Below, piece after piece: positions 1 through 11,019 of a stretch of 64,000 bases of DNA (position 1 is its first letter; each line of letters opens with the position of its first letter). The notes beneath the pieces are model-generated. The model searched no databases. It was not told the origin of the DNA and saw only the letters and a list, made by a program, of their open reading frames with translations. The stretch lies in contig NC_085132.1 of the NCBI RefSeq assembly GCF_030269925.1, positions 2,874,501 to 2,938,500 of the forward strand, given 5' to 3'. The translations under genes and the position numbers were made by a program. Source of the stretch: Bombyx mori. Its lineage: Eukaryota; Arthropoda; Insecta; Lepidoptera; Bombycidae.

Positions 1-45
1 TGAGCGACAGTAACCACTTACGATCAGTTGGGCTGTGGGTAAGAA
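1..45 (+). mobile_element. LINE family B 3'-end fragment, cut by the window edge
   Basis: The opening bases (TGAGCGACAGTAACCACTTA) match the family B tail seen intact near 3090 and 8160 (TGGGCGACGGTAACCACTTA), with scattered substitutions. Only the middle of the tail is present and no A-rich end is seen. Confidence 0.5.
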
Positions 46-1977
46 AATAACGGGATTCTTCATTTTCAAATTATTAACAAAGTCAATGTCAATTGAATCT
101 GAACTGATAAAACTGAGTGTGACATCAGATCTGTTACCTTTAAAAAAAAACCTAAGGAAATTTCTTGCTAATCTTCCTTTTAAATTCAGATAGGACTACT
201 ACTCGTTCACACAAAAACTAACTATAAGGCGTTTAAAATAAGACCAGTTTTTGCATATCAATAAAATCGCCAACTTTTTTCACTTTCAACGTTGTTAACG
301 CACTCAGAAGCATCCGAATCGCGCGCACACACGCACGCACTCGTGTACGTACGATACGCACTTACGCACACAGACTCCGGACGAAGGACACGTCTCGGGT
401 TCAACGACCCGGGTTTTTTGCCAACACGGCCGGTCTCGTTGCAGTGCATCCGACGAGCATTGGCCTCGACTTTTTTTTTTAATACAACGATAATATCAAT
501 CTTTTTGCCCCCAAAGATCTTTTTAATGGTACCATTTCTGCGCGCTTTAGGAGTAGGGTTGTGACGTCACTGTTATTTAGCTTTTCGCTCTTCGTTTAGT
601 TACGAACGCTAATTTATTTGTACCGAAGTTGGTTCGTGTTTTTATCGTAACATTTACTCGGTTTTACGATGTCGATGACTTTCGTTAATGGTTTTATTAG
701 CTCCGGTGCCCGATAAATGCGTTTATAATGACGTTAATATAATATACATAATGTGTGTCGAGTGTATCGTAATGTTTTCGTAGGGAAAGGAAAGTTTTTG
801 TTCGAGCTACCGTGTGTCAGATAGACGCGTATAAGTGTGTTCTACTAATATAAGTTATAATCGATTTATAATACTAGATCAAATTATATTGTAATCGATT
901 GAATCCCAATAATGCCCGGAAGTAGATAAAAGGGAATTAAAATTAACTGAAACACAAGTAATATTTTTTTTTGGGATACGCCCCTTTAATTGTATTGCAA
1001 TGGTTTTTATATTATTTCAATAAAACATCGATATAATGCAACACTTTAAAAGTCGTGTTTCAAACTAATATGAAAAGATTACTTTGAATTTACGTCTGAA
1101 ACCAGTTAGTGTGGACTCGAACTAGCGATAGCAAGTTTTTAGCGCGATGCCGTTAACCGCATCAACATCGGACAACATGCGAATGTTAAATAAGGATCAA
1201 GTTTGTTCGATGAAGCTTTTTTACTGTCGCATTGTGGCATCTTGTTATTTTTACATAAGTATCTATTGAATACATCTATGGGTACAAATTCGATTTACAT
1301 ACCAAAGTTTAATTTAAATTAATAATGAAACAACGGCCAATACGCGTGATCGCAACTCATCCTAACCCAACATTCGGCCCCCAATTTCCCTAACCTACCC
1401 CACTACGCGAATGTGCGTGTGAACGCATCTGTGTGGGTTAACTCAACCACCACCGCATCTTCGCCAACAAACAAACATCTTTATGACTAATTTCCAGAAT
1501 ATAGAAACAAAGCGCTACCAGCCCTACAATAGAGCGATTATTAATTTAACATACACAGACTGGCTATTCCACCTGGTTTTGAACGGTAAATGAATTGCAA
1601 ACAAATCATTCTATACGTTATCTCGACGGAACCCTGTTTGATTTGTGTGTGTGTGTGTGTATGCGCGCCGACCTATATACACGCGTCGGCTAGTGTGCGT
1701 CCTCCTTAGGAATTTTCAAGTTTCGAATCAGTATGAATGACGGTTTAGGTTACTGACCCACGCAACGTCGGCGTCTTTTAGGCGACCCGATTTAAACAGG
1801 ATTTATTTCAGTTTTCACTCCTTTACTCTTTATTTAATATTTTCTCTTTATTTGACACGATCTGACCTATCTTTTACAGATACGTTACAAAGACACTTTT
1901 TGATTAACTGGAGTCATAAAAGTAATTGAAATTTATGAATTTCATAGTAAATTTAGAGGTTAATATTGAAATGTGGT
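46..1977. other. Unique-looking stretch without a recognisable gene
   Basis: No convincing exon or repeat copy. Contents: a CpG- and CA-rich patch at about 300-460, a short hairpin (CGGGT/ACCCG, 396-411) followed by T6, a GTGACGTCAC palindrome (CRE-like) at 561-570, a C-rich patch around 1365-1405 and a (GT)n run at about 1642-1660. The short ORFs around 258-564 lie in this biased DNA and look incidental. Confidence 0.5.
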
Positions 1978-2180
1978 ACTGGTGGTAGGACCTCTTGTGA
2001 GTCCGCGCGGGTGGGTACCACCACCCTGCCTATTTCTGCCGTGAAGCAGTAATGCGTTTCGGTTTGAAGGGCGGGGCAGCCGTTGTAACTTACTTGAGAC
2101 CTTAGAACTTATATCTCATGGTGGGTGGCGCATTTGCGTTGTGGATGTCTCATCCACCCATCTAAGCAATAAAAAAAAAA
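1978..2180 (+). mobile_element. SINE family A (Bm1-type), headless, internal deletion
   Basis: Starts at ACTGGTGGTAGGACCTCTTG and ends in CAATAAAAAAAAAA. The tRNA-like head and linker are missing. The block from the usual ATGGGCTCC to GAGCTCG is also deleted, so GATGTCT joins directly to CATCCACCC. Confidence 0.9.
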
Positions 2181-2183
2181 TGT

Positions 2184-2350
2184 CGAATGGACTCGATAAG
2201 TCGGAAATAATGTAATGACAATTCAAAAAAACGTGACATAAAATCGGAAAATCATTTTAATTATTTTATTAAGAACGATTGACTCCGACCGCGGATTGAA
2301 CCCTAACCGCGTGCTAGTCACTGACCACTCAACCGACTAAGCCAACATAC
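2184..2350 (-). mobile_element. tRNA-headed SINE-like element
   Basis: On the minus strand 2281-2350 reads like a tRNA: TTAGTCGGTTGAGTGG resembles box A, and GGGTTCAATCC, about 30 nt further on, is a good box B. An AT-rich body follows. The acceptor stem does not pair cleanly and a non-tRNA body is attached, so a SINE head is more likely than a functional tRNA. It abuts the A-tail of the preceding SINE. Confidence 0.45.
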
Positions 2351-2735
2351 CTTAAACTATTCAGGTCATTGTTCATTTGCTAATTGCATTACAGATTCCA
2401 ATTGAGAAGATTGTGAAACCTACATTCCGCTAATTTGATTACTCTTTCAAGCTAATCGTAAGCTCATTTCAGATTTCACTAAAGCTTTCCGAGTCATTGA
2501 CCCTGATTAACTGTTACCATTAGACAGCGTCCGTCTCAAAGCTCTTTATTAAATTTGAAATTTCGCGAAGCCAACGCTTTAGTTATTAGGGCTGGCACGT
2601 AGCTTCTTATCCACCGTCGTCGGCTGAGAGGAAAGATGGTTGATAGCGGTTGTTAGACAGTGACGGACGGTTGACGACGACCGCCCAACAAATCGGTGCC
2701 AGAAACGTCTCGATGGCAGTACCGACAGCAGATTA
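2351..2735. other. Unassigned spacer
   Basis: AT-rich to about 2590, then a GC-richer patch (2590-2735) with no ORF or repeat that I can match inside the window. Confidence 0.4.
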
Positions 2736-3006
2736 GCCGTTTTATTTTTTATTTTATTATATTTTATTGATTAAATGTGTGGACGAGCTCACAGCCCACC
2801 TGGCATTAAGTGGTTACTGAAGCCCACGGACATGTACGACGCTAATGCCGCCACCTACCTTGAGATACAAGTTCTAAGGTCTCAGTATAGTTACAACGGT
2901 TCCGACCCGCATTACTGCTTCACGGCAGAAATACGTAGGTCGTATTTCTACCTAAGTCGTACCTACCCGTGCAGACTAACAAAAGGTCCTACCACCAGTA
3001 ATTACC
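2736..3006 (-). mobile_element. SINE family A (Bm1-type), minus strand
   Basis: The T-rich run at 2740-2770 is the complement of the A-tail. The body runs to the complement of ACTGGTGGTAGGACC near 3000. The middle is rearranged: the AAATACG/CGTATTT segment around 2930-2950 is not in other copies. The reading frame across it is not a gene. Confidence 0.85.
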
Positions 3007-3048
3007 TCTGGGCCCGATCCCAAATATCAGCTACTGCCATAGGACTCG

Positions 3049-3168
3049 GTAGGCAGCGGCTTGGCTCTGCCCTTGGCATTGCTGAAGTCCATGGGCGACG
3101 GTAACCACTTACCATCAGGTGGGCCGTATGCTCGTCGTCGTATTTATCAATGCAATAAAATAAATCCT
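3049..3168 (+). mobile_element. LINE family B short 3' end
   Basis: Begins at GGTAGGCAGCGGCTTGGCTC and ends TGCAATAAAATAAAT. This is the tail that follows the reverse transcriptase coding end at 7806-8232. The start point coincides with that of several other short copies. Confidence 0.8.
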
Positions 3169-3600
3169 TTAAAGTTTTGATCATTCGTTTTGCTGTCGGT
3201 ACCCGATCTAGGCACCCTAGGACCGGGAACCTAGACAGGGACCTAGGCGAAAATAGCTAGGGTGCGCACCCACACAAACGCATTACGTGTTAAAGCTTTT
3301 ATTCCTGTCTGAGTTATTTAGGGGAGCTTTCGGTACTATTTGTTCGAATTAAAGGAGCTTTTTCGCGAACACATTATAGGTATGGTATATCTGGGAGTTT
3401 AATCAACGGCCCAGCGCCGGATGTTATAGTAAATTTTGTGTAGCGTTTTTCAAATAAAAAATGATTAATTGGCAGATGTGTTTAATTGTAAGATGTGGTT
3501 CTTAACATCAGCCGCATAGAGTCGATTCTGTATTGTATCGATAAATATTAACTTCACTCACGATTTAACAGTGTTGAAAATCGAATAAAATAGGTATGCT
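3169..3600. other. Unassigned spacer with CCTAGG-rich hairpin
   Basis: GCACCCTAG at 3212-3220 and CTAGGGTGC at 3257-3265 form a 9-bp inverted repeat. The loop contains further CCTAG motifs. Otherwise no repeat or coding signal. Confidence 0.4.
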
Positions 3601-3830
3601 TAGGTGAACGAGCCCATGGCCCACCTGATATTAAGTGGTTACCGGAGCCCATAGACATCTATAACGTAAATGCCGCCACCCACCTTGAGATATAAGTTCT
3701 AAGGTCTCAGTATAGTTACAACGGCTGCCCCGCCCTTCAAACCGAAACGCATTACTGCTTCACGGCAGAAATAGGCAGGGCGGTGGTACCTACCCGCGTG
3801 GACTCACAAGAGGTCCTACCACCAGTAAAA
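3601..3830 (-). mobile_element. SINE family A, minus strand
   Basis: Headless copy without an A-tail. It runs from the complement of GAGCTCGTCCACC to the complement of ACTGGTGGTAGGACC with few internal changes. Confidence 0.88.
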
Positions 3831-3864
3831 ATGTCAGTATCTGGTACTGTCAGTCTGGTACAGG

Positions 3865-4122
3865 TAAGGTCTCAGTCGTAACAGAACGATGGCTGCTTCG
3901 CCCTTCAAACCGAAACGCATTACTGCTTTACGGCAGATTTTTTATATTTTTTTATTGGTTAGGTCGGTGGACGAGCTCACAGCCCACCTGGTGTTAAGTG
4001 GTTACTGGACCCCATAGACATCTATAACGTAAATGCGCCACCCACCTTGAAATATAAGTTCTAAGGTCTCAATATATGTAGATATAAGTAGGGCGGTGGT
4101 ACCTACCCGTGCGGACTCATAA
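3865..4122 (-). mobile_element. Two SINE family A pieces, minus strand
   Basis: 3865-3937 is an internal fragment (complement of the GCGTTTCGGTTTGAAGG region). It abuts 3938-4122, a tailed copy that lost its central third. The junction sits in the T-run at about 3938-3955, as expected for a SINE inserted into or beside a SINE. Confidence 0.8.
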
Positions 4123-4690
4123 CACGCTTCAAACCTGCGATCTCCCAGCACACTTGACACCACTGAACGTATTCACTAAAAACATTCCACTGCATCGGTT
4201 AAAACACTGACCCGATATCGCGTTTAAATAAATTCATTGCTACAAAATAGGTTTCGTTATAATCCGCCCGGCCGGGACCGGGACACGCTTCCGAAGTTTA
4301 CCGGAGCTTTTGTAAGCTCATGAAAATATTTCCGATTTTATATCGGAAACAATCGTTAATGCTTTTCAAGTGCAGCTTAAAGCGTTTCCAATAAATCTGA
4401 AATGACAGTTTTTTTTCCTACACGGATAGCTTACGAGCAGTGAGCCATGGCTGAGACTGTTGGCTATACTAACAGGTTATTCGGTGTTAAGTGGACGCTG
4501 GACGTAGTTGGAGTCTCGATATTAATCTGGCACAGCAACTAGCACTGCTTACAATGTTTCTTGATATGACTGATGGTATAGCAGTAATAATGGAAGGACT
4601 AATTACAAGACCTAACATTTCGCTTTGACCATAAATTATAAAATAAAGCTATGCCTTAAATTTTAATTTTAGGATTTATTTTAAACGCAT
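4123..4690. other. Unassigned spacer
   Basis: No gene seen. A patch at about 4430-4510 has a weak, decayed resemblance to the 3' part of SINE A on the minus strand. Confidence 0.35.
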
Positions 4691-4698
4691 GTTTGGAT

Positions 4699-5075
4699 TT
4701 TTTTGAAGTTATACTTCTTTAGGCGCGTTATGAAAAATTTATGAGAGTGAAATTTTAAGATGCGCGCGCATCGTGACACGAAATTAACAGAATGAAGTTG
4801 CCCACTGAATCGCTCATTACAATACGACCGACGTAACTTGGCGAGTCTGAATATAGCCGCAGGTGAACTTTCCGAACCGTACCGAGAATTACCGAATTTA
4901 TACGATGTCAAGAAAAGAGATGTCCAATATGCGTGTTTGAGGATGTTGTTTAATCGATTTTTTTTCAAATTGGTTAAAATTTATATTAAAAAAAAAGAAA
5001 TAAATTTAATAAAAATAAAGTCTAACTTCTTACGCGCGTACATAAGTACAGGCACCCTTTTTTTAAACTACCCTA
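4699..5075. repeat. Unclassified interspersed repeat, family K copy 1
   Basis: Shares long near-identical blocks with 6035-6512: TTCTTTAGGCGCGTTATGAA at the left, AATCGCTCATTACAATACGA in the middle, and ACTTCTTACGCGCGTACATA at the right. The two ends carry similar direct motifs (ACTTCTTTAGGCGCG and ACTTCTTACGCGCG). Overlapping short ORFs on both strands are not conserved in reading frame with copy 2. Class unknown. Confidence 0.75.
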
Positions 5076-5457
5076 ATTTTAAAGTTCCCTAACCACCTAC
5101 CCTTACTTGACCGATATTACAGTTCAATTAATAATTTGATACACAACCTGCAAGCTTCGTGATGAAATGTCATCAAAATTAGTCCAGTTTTTTTCCGTGA
5201 AAACGCCACACACATCTCACAATCTTTGCAAGCTTTCGCATTTTCCAATTTTAAAACGATCGTAAATAAGTTGGTGCAAATTAATTTCTAGACACGTTTA
5301 TAAAGTTAATATGGAGCACGGTACTACAGATGACAATGTCACGTGGATAAATACGTTTCCAATTAAAGCTCATCTCAGTAGACCCGATGGAGTCGCTTTT
5401 GTGCTCAAACAGAGAAATATGTGGAGACAAAAACATCGTTCATTAAAAAGTAAACTA
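5076..5457. other. Unassigned AT-rich spacer
   Basis: No gene or repeat match seen between the family K copy and the next SINE. Confidence 0.4.
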
Positions 5458-5698
5458 TTTTTTTTTATTGCTTGGGTGGGTAAACGAGCTCACAGCCCAC
5501 CTGGTGTTAAGTGGTTACTGGAGCCCATAGACATCTACAATGTAAATGCGCCACCCACCTTGAGATATAAGTTCTAAAGGTCTCAGTTACAACGGCTACC
5601 CCACCCTTCAAACCGAAACGCATTACTGCTTCACGGCAGAAATAGGCAGAGTGGTCGTACCTACCCGTGCGGACTCACAAGAGGTCCTACCACCGGTA
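5458..5698 (-). mobile_element. SINE family A, minus strand
   Basis: T-run tail at 5458-5467, then a near-complete headless body ending at the complement of ACCGGTGGTAGGACC. Confidence 0.9.
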
Positions 5699-5739
5699 AT
5701 AACACAAGAATTCTCAATTTAGGGCCGGACGATCGTGCT

Positions 5740-5912
5740 TGATTTGTTACCAGCTATTTATTTATTTATCTCTATACTACGCAACTTCAGAAATTTTCCC
5801 GAGTCATCTTTATTTTTTATTGTTGAACTGTTTGTGTGCTGACTATTGTATTATTATTATTTTATGGATTTTTTCTGAAATAAATGTTTTATTATTATTA
5901 TTATTTACATAC
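5740..5912 (+). mobile_element. Probable LINE 3' end with (TTA)n tail
   Basis: Ends CTGAAATAAATGTTTTATT followed by ATT repeats. This resembles the tail of the RTE-like copy at 49201-49738 (CTGAATAAAGGCTTTATTAT). No coding part is visible. Confidence 0.45.
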
Positions 5913-6034
5913 TTAAAAACAACTTTTATAATTTAAAATTAAACTTTTATTATTTTAATTATAGTATTTCCGATGTCTAGCGCACTTTAAAGTTTCTACG
6001 GTCGATAAAAAGAATTACGTAACTTTTAAAGTTT

Positions 6035-6512
6035 TATACTTCTTTAGGCGCGTTATGAAAAATTGATGAGAGTGAAATTTTACGATGCGCGCGCACCGTG
6101 ACACAAAATTAACAGAATGAAGTTGCCCACTAAGAATAATCATTTGATTATAATTAACTTAAAACTGTATTTACGCTAAGTTTATGTGAACTATGAAAAA
6201 AAAAATTATTTAGGTAAAGCTACTTATAAATAGAAAATATAAATAAATACTAAATCGCTCATTACAATACGACCGACGTAACTTGGCGAGTCTGAATATA
6301 GCCGCAGGTGAACTTTCCGAACCGTACCGAGAATTACCGTATTTTTACGATGTCAAGAAAAGGGATGTCCAATATGCGTGTTTAAGGATGTTGTTTAATC
6401 GTTTTTTTTTTTTCAAATTGATTAAAATTTAATTAAAAAAATTATTTAATAAAAATAAAGTATAACTTCTTACGCGCGTACATAAGTACACGCACCCTTT
6501 TTTTTAAATTTA
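6035..6512. repeat. Unclassified repeat, family K copy 2, with about 125-nt extra segment
   Basis: Same family as 4699-5075. After TTGCCCACT it carries about 125 nt of AT-rich sequence (about 6132-6252) that copy 1 lacks, then resumes at AATCGCTCATTACAATACGA. Either copy 2 gained an insert or copy 1 lost it; the segment has no obvious terminal repeats. Confidence 0.75.
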
Positions 6513-6639
6513 TTGAGATTTTTTTTTTTTTTTAGTTTGAAGTCTCTATCGAAGTCTCTGTTGGAGTTCAGTTCACTAAATTGCCATACGCTAATTAGAT
6601 CGGAACGTTTTCGTAATTGTGTACATATGTAGGTACCTA

Positions 6640-6958
6640 CTGAAATTTAACGACGAAATAACAATATACATTTTCATGTATAGACGTCTTTCTAATTACT
6701 TTTCATGTATAGATGTCTCTTGTATATATTTATGTATATCTATATATTTATGTATATGTATTTATTTAAGTACGAGTATTTGTATCTAAAAATATTATGT
6801 ATGTTATATATACAGATATGTTTAAGTAATATCATTATCACACTACACCTACCAAGCTTCATCTCTGCACTCCCCTAAGGTAGACTGTTAGAGAATGCCT
6901 ATGGCATTAAGTCCGCCTTTATACTTTCTAGTATAAGAAGTTATAAATAAATAAATAA
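6640..6958 (+). mobile_element. RTE-like LINE 3' UTR
   Basis: TATGTATAT-rich stretch, then CTACCAAGCTTCATCTCTGC, the GCCTATGGCATTAAGTCCGC block and an (AATA)n end. The same sequence occurs inverted at 53425-53646 plus 54958-55022, interrupted there by a maT element. Assignment to RTE rests on the microsatellite-like tail and on memory of lepidopteran LINEs. Confidence 0.6.
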
Positions 6959-6987
6959 TGGACAGACAAATGGGTATGTTACTTTAT

Positions 6988-7368
6988 AAGTCGTCGTGGC
7001 CTAAATGATAAGACGCCCGGTGCATTCGTATGTAGCGATGCACCGGTGTTCGAATCCCGCAGGCGGGTACCAATTTTTCTAATGAAATACGTACTTAATA
7101 AATGTTCACGATTGACTTCCACGGTGAAGGTTAAACGTCGTGTAAAAAAAATAAAAACTGCGAAATTTTTAATTTGCGTAATTACTGGCGGTAGGACGTC
7201 TTGTGAGTCCGCACGGGTAGGTACCACCACCCTCCCATAGTGCCGTAAAACTGGAACTTAGAACCCTTATCTAAAGGTGGGTGTCGGCATTAACGTTGTT
7301 GCTGTCAATAGATAATCGCTTAACACCTGGTGAGCCGTAAGTGCGTCCACCTGTACAAACAAAAAAAT
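6988..7368 (+). mobile_element. SINE family A with tRNA-like head
   Basis: The head at 6988-7072 has a tRNA-like layout, with TGGCCTAAATGAT (box A-like) and GTTCGAATCC (box B). The linker with AATACGTACTTAATAAATG and AATTTGCGTAATTACTGG leads into the common body. This copy lacks about 60 nt of the middle body (after 7225) and ends in A7. It shows that family A is a tRNA-derived SINE. Confidence 0.9.
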
Positions 7369-7796
7369 CTGCATATAATATTATGTAAATGATAATGTTT
7401 GCTAAAAATTTAATTTTAATCCTGCGATAAATGCGACTTCGAATCTAAAATACGTAAAATTGAACACTGAAGTTTATTTTAAAAAAAAAAACAAAAAACA
7501 AGTTATCGAAGTATTGGTATGAATATCTAGATTGCTTGCATAGCTTAAGTTGCATCAGAATTGCTTCGTTGCGAGGCGTTTCGGAGTTCGATACAGAGAA
7601 TCGTATTACGATAATATTAGGGTATCCCGCATTTATTTTCGCATGAAACTATGAAATTTTAACTAGATTTTGTGTAAATAGCCGTGCTTTAGATGTAAGT
7701 TTTTATTCAAGGACTCAAATAGGCTCGGTATCGGCTGAATAGATCTATAAAAGTAACAAAAACAAGTACTATGTAACTGTTCTTGCTGAAAATTTA
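7369..7796. other. Unassigned spacer
   Basis: AT-rich, with an A-run at about 7481-7499. No gene or repeat match seen. Confidence 0.4.
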
Positions 7797-7805
7797 TTCT
7801 AATAA

Positions 7806-8232
7806 AAACTGGAGCCTCTGGGTCTGCGGAGGGACTTCGGTTCCCTCTGCATTTTGTACCGTATGTTCCATGGGGAGTGCTCTGAGGAATTGTTCGAGAT
7901 GATACCGGCATCTCGTTTTTACCATCGCACCGCCCGCCACCGGAGTAGAGTTCATCCATACTACCTGGAGCCACTGCGGTCATCCACAGTGCGTTTCCAG
8001 AGATCTTTTTTGCCACGTACCATCCGGCTATGGAATGAGCTCCCCTCCACGGTGTTTCCCGAGCGCTATGACATGTCCTTCTTCAAACGAGGCTTGTGGA
8101 GAGTATTAAACGGTAGGCACCGGCTTGGCTCTGCCCCTGGCATTGCTGAAGTCCATGGGCGACGGTTACCACTCACCATCAGGTGGGCAGGTATTCTCGT
8201 CTGCCTACAAGGGCAATAAAAAAAAAAAAACT
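7806..8232 (+). mobile_element. LINE family B: 5'-truncated copy encoding the RT C-terminus
   Basis: An open frame from 7809 to 8219 encodes the C-terminal tail of a CR1/jockey-type reverse transcriptase. It reads SLCILYRMFHGECSEELFEM, then SFLPRTIRLWNELPSTVFP and FFKRGLWRVL, a layout shared by many insect LINE proteins (Tyr/Cys-rich block, FLPRT..LWNELP, FxxR). The frame continues into the tail (LGSAPGIAEVHGRR). The RT core is absent, so the copy is a dead 5' truncation. It ends GGGCAATAAAA. It supplies the identity for all the short family B tails in the window. Confidence 0.85.
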
Positions 8233-8266
8233 AATATTTCTTTTGATAGCTGATATACTTATCTTA

Positions 8267-8692
8267 TCTATATATTAATACGTGAAGCAAAAACTTTGTA
8301 TCCCTTTTTACGAAAATTGCACGGACGGAGGAGTATGAAATTTCCCACACTTATAGAGAATATAGAGAAGAAGTGCACAATGCTAATATTTTTTTTAAAT
8401 AATGCATAAAAGGTACATTAAATCAATAAAGAAAACATTACACACACTACATACCATGTATTTGACACACACACGCATGCATACTATTTGCTTATTGTCA
8501 AACTTTTCATACTGCATAAAGTCTATGGTCAAATTGAGAATAGATTAAATATTATTTGTCTTTGTTTATATTTGTCTAAAGTGTAGTCTTGGCGAAATCT
8601 GTGATTATAGAAGTATAATGAATAGTCTTTGACAATAGAACCATAATAATGTTCAATCTTATAATTTCAATTAATTATAGTCGAATTTCGAA
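8267..8692 (+). mobile_element. Helitron family G, 3' end lost
   Basis: 5' end TCTATATATTAATACGTGAA, then AAAACTTTGTATCCC and GCACGGACGGAGGAGTATG. It reaches the 3' hairpin region (AGTCGAATTTCGA) but stops before the terminal CTAGT present at 50278-50282 and 53118-53122. Non-autonomous: no Rep/helicase coding. Confidence 0.8.
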
Positions 8693-10450
8693 TACAAAGA
8701 AATATACAAACACATTCGTATATTTATTATAAGTCATCCTTGTTTGTGGAAGCTTGCAGGATAAAGAAGAATTCAGGCTACATGTTCACCTCTAAGAAGA
8801 AATGAGAAAAATTAGAAAAAAAAATTATAAATGACATAATAAAGCTCGATGTGATCACACTATAAAGTTAGGACTAGCTACTTTTATAAAGTTCGCGTAT
8901 ATTGTGTAACATAACAAGAAAAAAAGAGCTTTAATTTTAAAAGCTCATTATCCGAATCGATTCAGTGGCGGAGACGAGAAAAGACTCGTTTTTGCAAAAC
9001 AAAAGGCAAAGTCCAAAGAAAAAGTCCCAATTACGTTTCCCACTTGCCTCCCCCCCTACCCACACCCCAGCCTCGATAAGGGTGCGTTGCCACTGACAGC
9101 GGGACAGATGTTTGTGTAAAATTTTAATTGTTATTATTATAGAGTCATTAATCTTATATTTACAAGGGATTATGGGTACAATTGTAATTGAATACAGGGT
9201 GATGTCCCTACACCGCAGCAATCTTGGCACGTGCTTAATACGGTGGCGCCCGCAATGAGTCGGAATTTGAAATCAAAGTTATTTTAAATTACAATTGCTC
9301 CAGTTTTAACGAAGTGTGAGTTAGCTTGCGGCCTCAAGGAGCAGGATGGTGACATCCAATTGGCTCAATCGACGCCGCGTAAAATTTTCAAGTATACCTA
9401 TTTCATATCACAAGACCTTTTATTGTTCGAAAAATGATATTGAGTTGTGGATCTTTTATAGTATTGCTTTTGCGGCGATAGAATCGTGGTCTCTGATTCA
9501 AAGGCCAATGCTGAAGGTATCATTGACACAGTGAAAAGACCTAAAGTATGCTTCACGAATAATTACAAAAAAAAACCATACTTCCACTTGATTTAAGCTG
9601 GAATATATGAAAGTTTATCCTAAATTAATTATGCGAGTAATTAGGTACATACGTGGGAATCAACCAAGAGAATATTCAACTTAGCGATTGAGTTTTCCCA
9701 GTAGACCTTCAGTCCAATCATTATCCGAACATACGTGTAAATATACCTCGAAGCTGTCTTTAGTCTAACTCAGGTATCTGTCAAATATATTTTGTGTTCT
9801 ATGACAACTTCAAAATAGCCCACACATATAACATTTATAACTCAACTTTCAGTGAAATCTAACTATTTCCAACACAGAATACATACAATAATGATTTCAC
9901 TAACATAATTCGTTATTGCATTAATCTTTAATTCAATACCAGTTCCATTAACGTTTAATAATCTTGATTTTAATATGAAATGGTACATCAGTTGTCTCGG
10001 CCACTGTTTTCTCTCTCAAGTGATTATCAAAGTCTATAGACATCGGAAGGGAAATGCCGCCACTCACTCTGACATGGCGTTTAACTATCTCACCGTTTAG
10101 ATCGGAACGCACTGCTTCGTAAGTAGTGTGGTAGTATGTAGCATGTAGTGGCTTCACAGCATGCCATAATAATAAGCCAAACTAGATTTTTTGTTGGCTC
10201 ATTCTGATTGTACAATGCTATACGCCTTGCATGATGTATCAGGCGATCGGCGCTTCAAGCTATACACGGCCTACAGCAATAAGAGACCTTCTAAGGACAG
10301 AGAGTAGAGATATACCTTCATATGAAAGTCATTTGTGAACATGTCATTATACTGATTATTGTATAATTCGGCAGAATTGAAAAAAAACCTTTGAATTACA
10401 ATTGGTAATAGTATTCATCACTCCCAGTACGTAATCCTTGACCGCGGAAC
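8693..10450. other. Long unassigned stretch
   Basis: No repeat family or convincing exon recognised in about 1.75 kb. A C-run (9050-9070) lies in a GC-richer patch at 9000-9110. Short ORFs around 8937-9230 and 9948-10157 show no protein motif. May be unique intron or intergenic DNA. Confidence 0.4.
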
Positions 10451-10539
10451 TTTTTTTTATTTATTTCTTATATGGGTGGACGAGCTCACAGCCCGCCTGG
10501 CGTTGCTGGATGCTTCATAGTGTACAACTACTGGCGGTT
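10451..10539 (-). mobile_element. SINE family A fragment, minus strand
   Basis: T-rich tail followed by ATGGGTGGACGAGCTCACAG and the start of the next block; the rest is lost. Confidence 0.7.
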
Positions 10540-11005
10540 TTTACTGGTGGTAGAACCTCTTGTGAGTCCGCGCGGGCAGGTTTTTTTTATTTTTTTATTT
10601 CGTAGATGGGTGGACGACTTCACAGCCTACCTGGTGTTATGTGGTTACTGGAGCCCATAGACATCCACACCGTAAATGCGCCACCCACCTTGAGATATAA
10701 GTTCTAAGGTATCATGTAAGTTACAACGGCTGCCCCACCCTTTAAACCGAAACGCATTATTGCTTCACGGCAGAAATAGGCAGGGTGGTGGTACCCACCC
10801 GCACGGCCTCACAAGAGGTCCTACCACCAGTAAAAAGTACCACCAGGTACCGGGTGGGGCAATAGTTGTAACTATACTTAGACCTTAGAACTTATATCTC
10901 GATGTGGGTGGGGCATTTACGTTGTAGATGTCTATGGGCTCCAGTAACCACTTAACACCAGGTGGGCTGTGAGCTCGTCCACTCATCTAAGTAATAAAAA
11001 AAAAC
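10540..11005 (+). mobile_element. SINE family A (+) split by a second copy
   Basis: The plus-strand copy starts at ACTGGTGGTAGAACCTCTTG (10542), is interrupted after GCGCGGGCAGG (10580), and resumes at about 10850 (GGGTGGGGCAATAGTTGTAA) through to CTAAGTAATAAAAAAAA (11005). The inserted unit is listed separately. About 50 nt of the middle of the host copy is missing. Confidence 0.8.
10581..10832 (-). mobile_element. SINE family A, minus strand, nested in a plus-strand copy
   Basis: T-run tail at 10581-10601, then an almost complete headless body ending at the complement of ACTGGTGGTAGGACC (10832). Head-to-head with its host, it makes long inverted repeats. Confidence 0.88.
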
Positions 11006-11019
11006 AGTGCTATTTACTT

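Noticed and set aside
258..564. Overlapping ORFs of 63 and 90 codons on both strands
   Set aside because: They lie in CpG/CA-rich biased DNA, have no domain, no splice context and no start context.
2281..2350. Functional tRNA gene
   Set aside because: Box A and B are recognisable on the minus strand, but the acceptor stem does not pair and a SINE-like body follows.
2775..3104. 109-codon ORF
   Set aside because: It runs through a minus-strand SINE A copy and into a LINE B tail; both are repeated elsewhere in other frames.
6988..7072. Functional tRNA gene
   Set aside because: It is continuous with the SINE A linker and body, so it is the SINE head.
7663..8016. 117-codon ORF on the minus strand
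   Set aside because: It is the antisense shadow of the LINE B reverse transcriptase end at 7809-8219.
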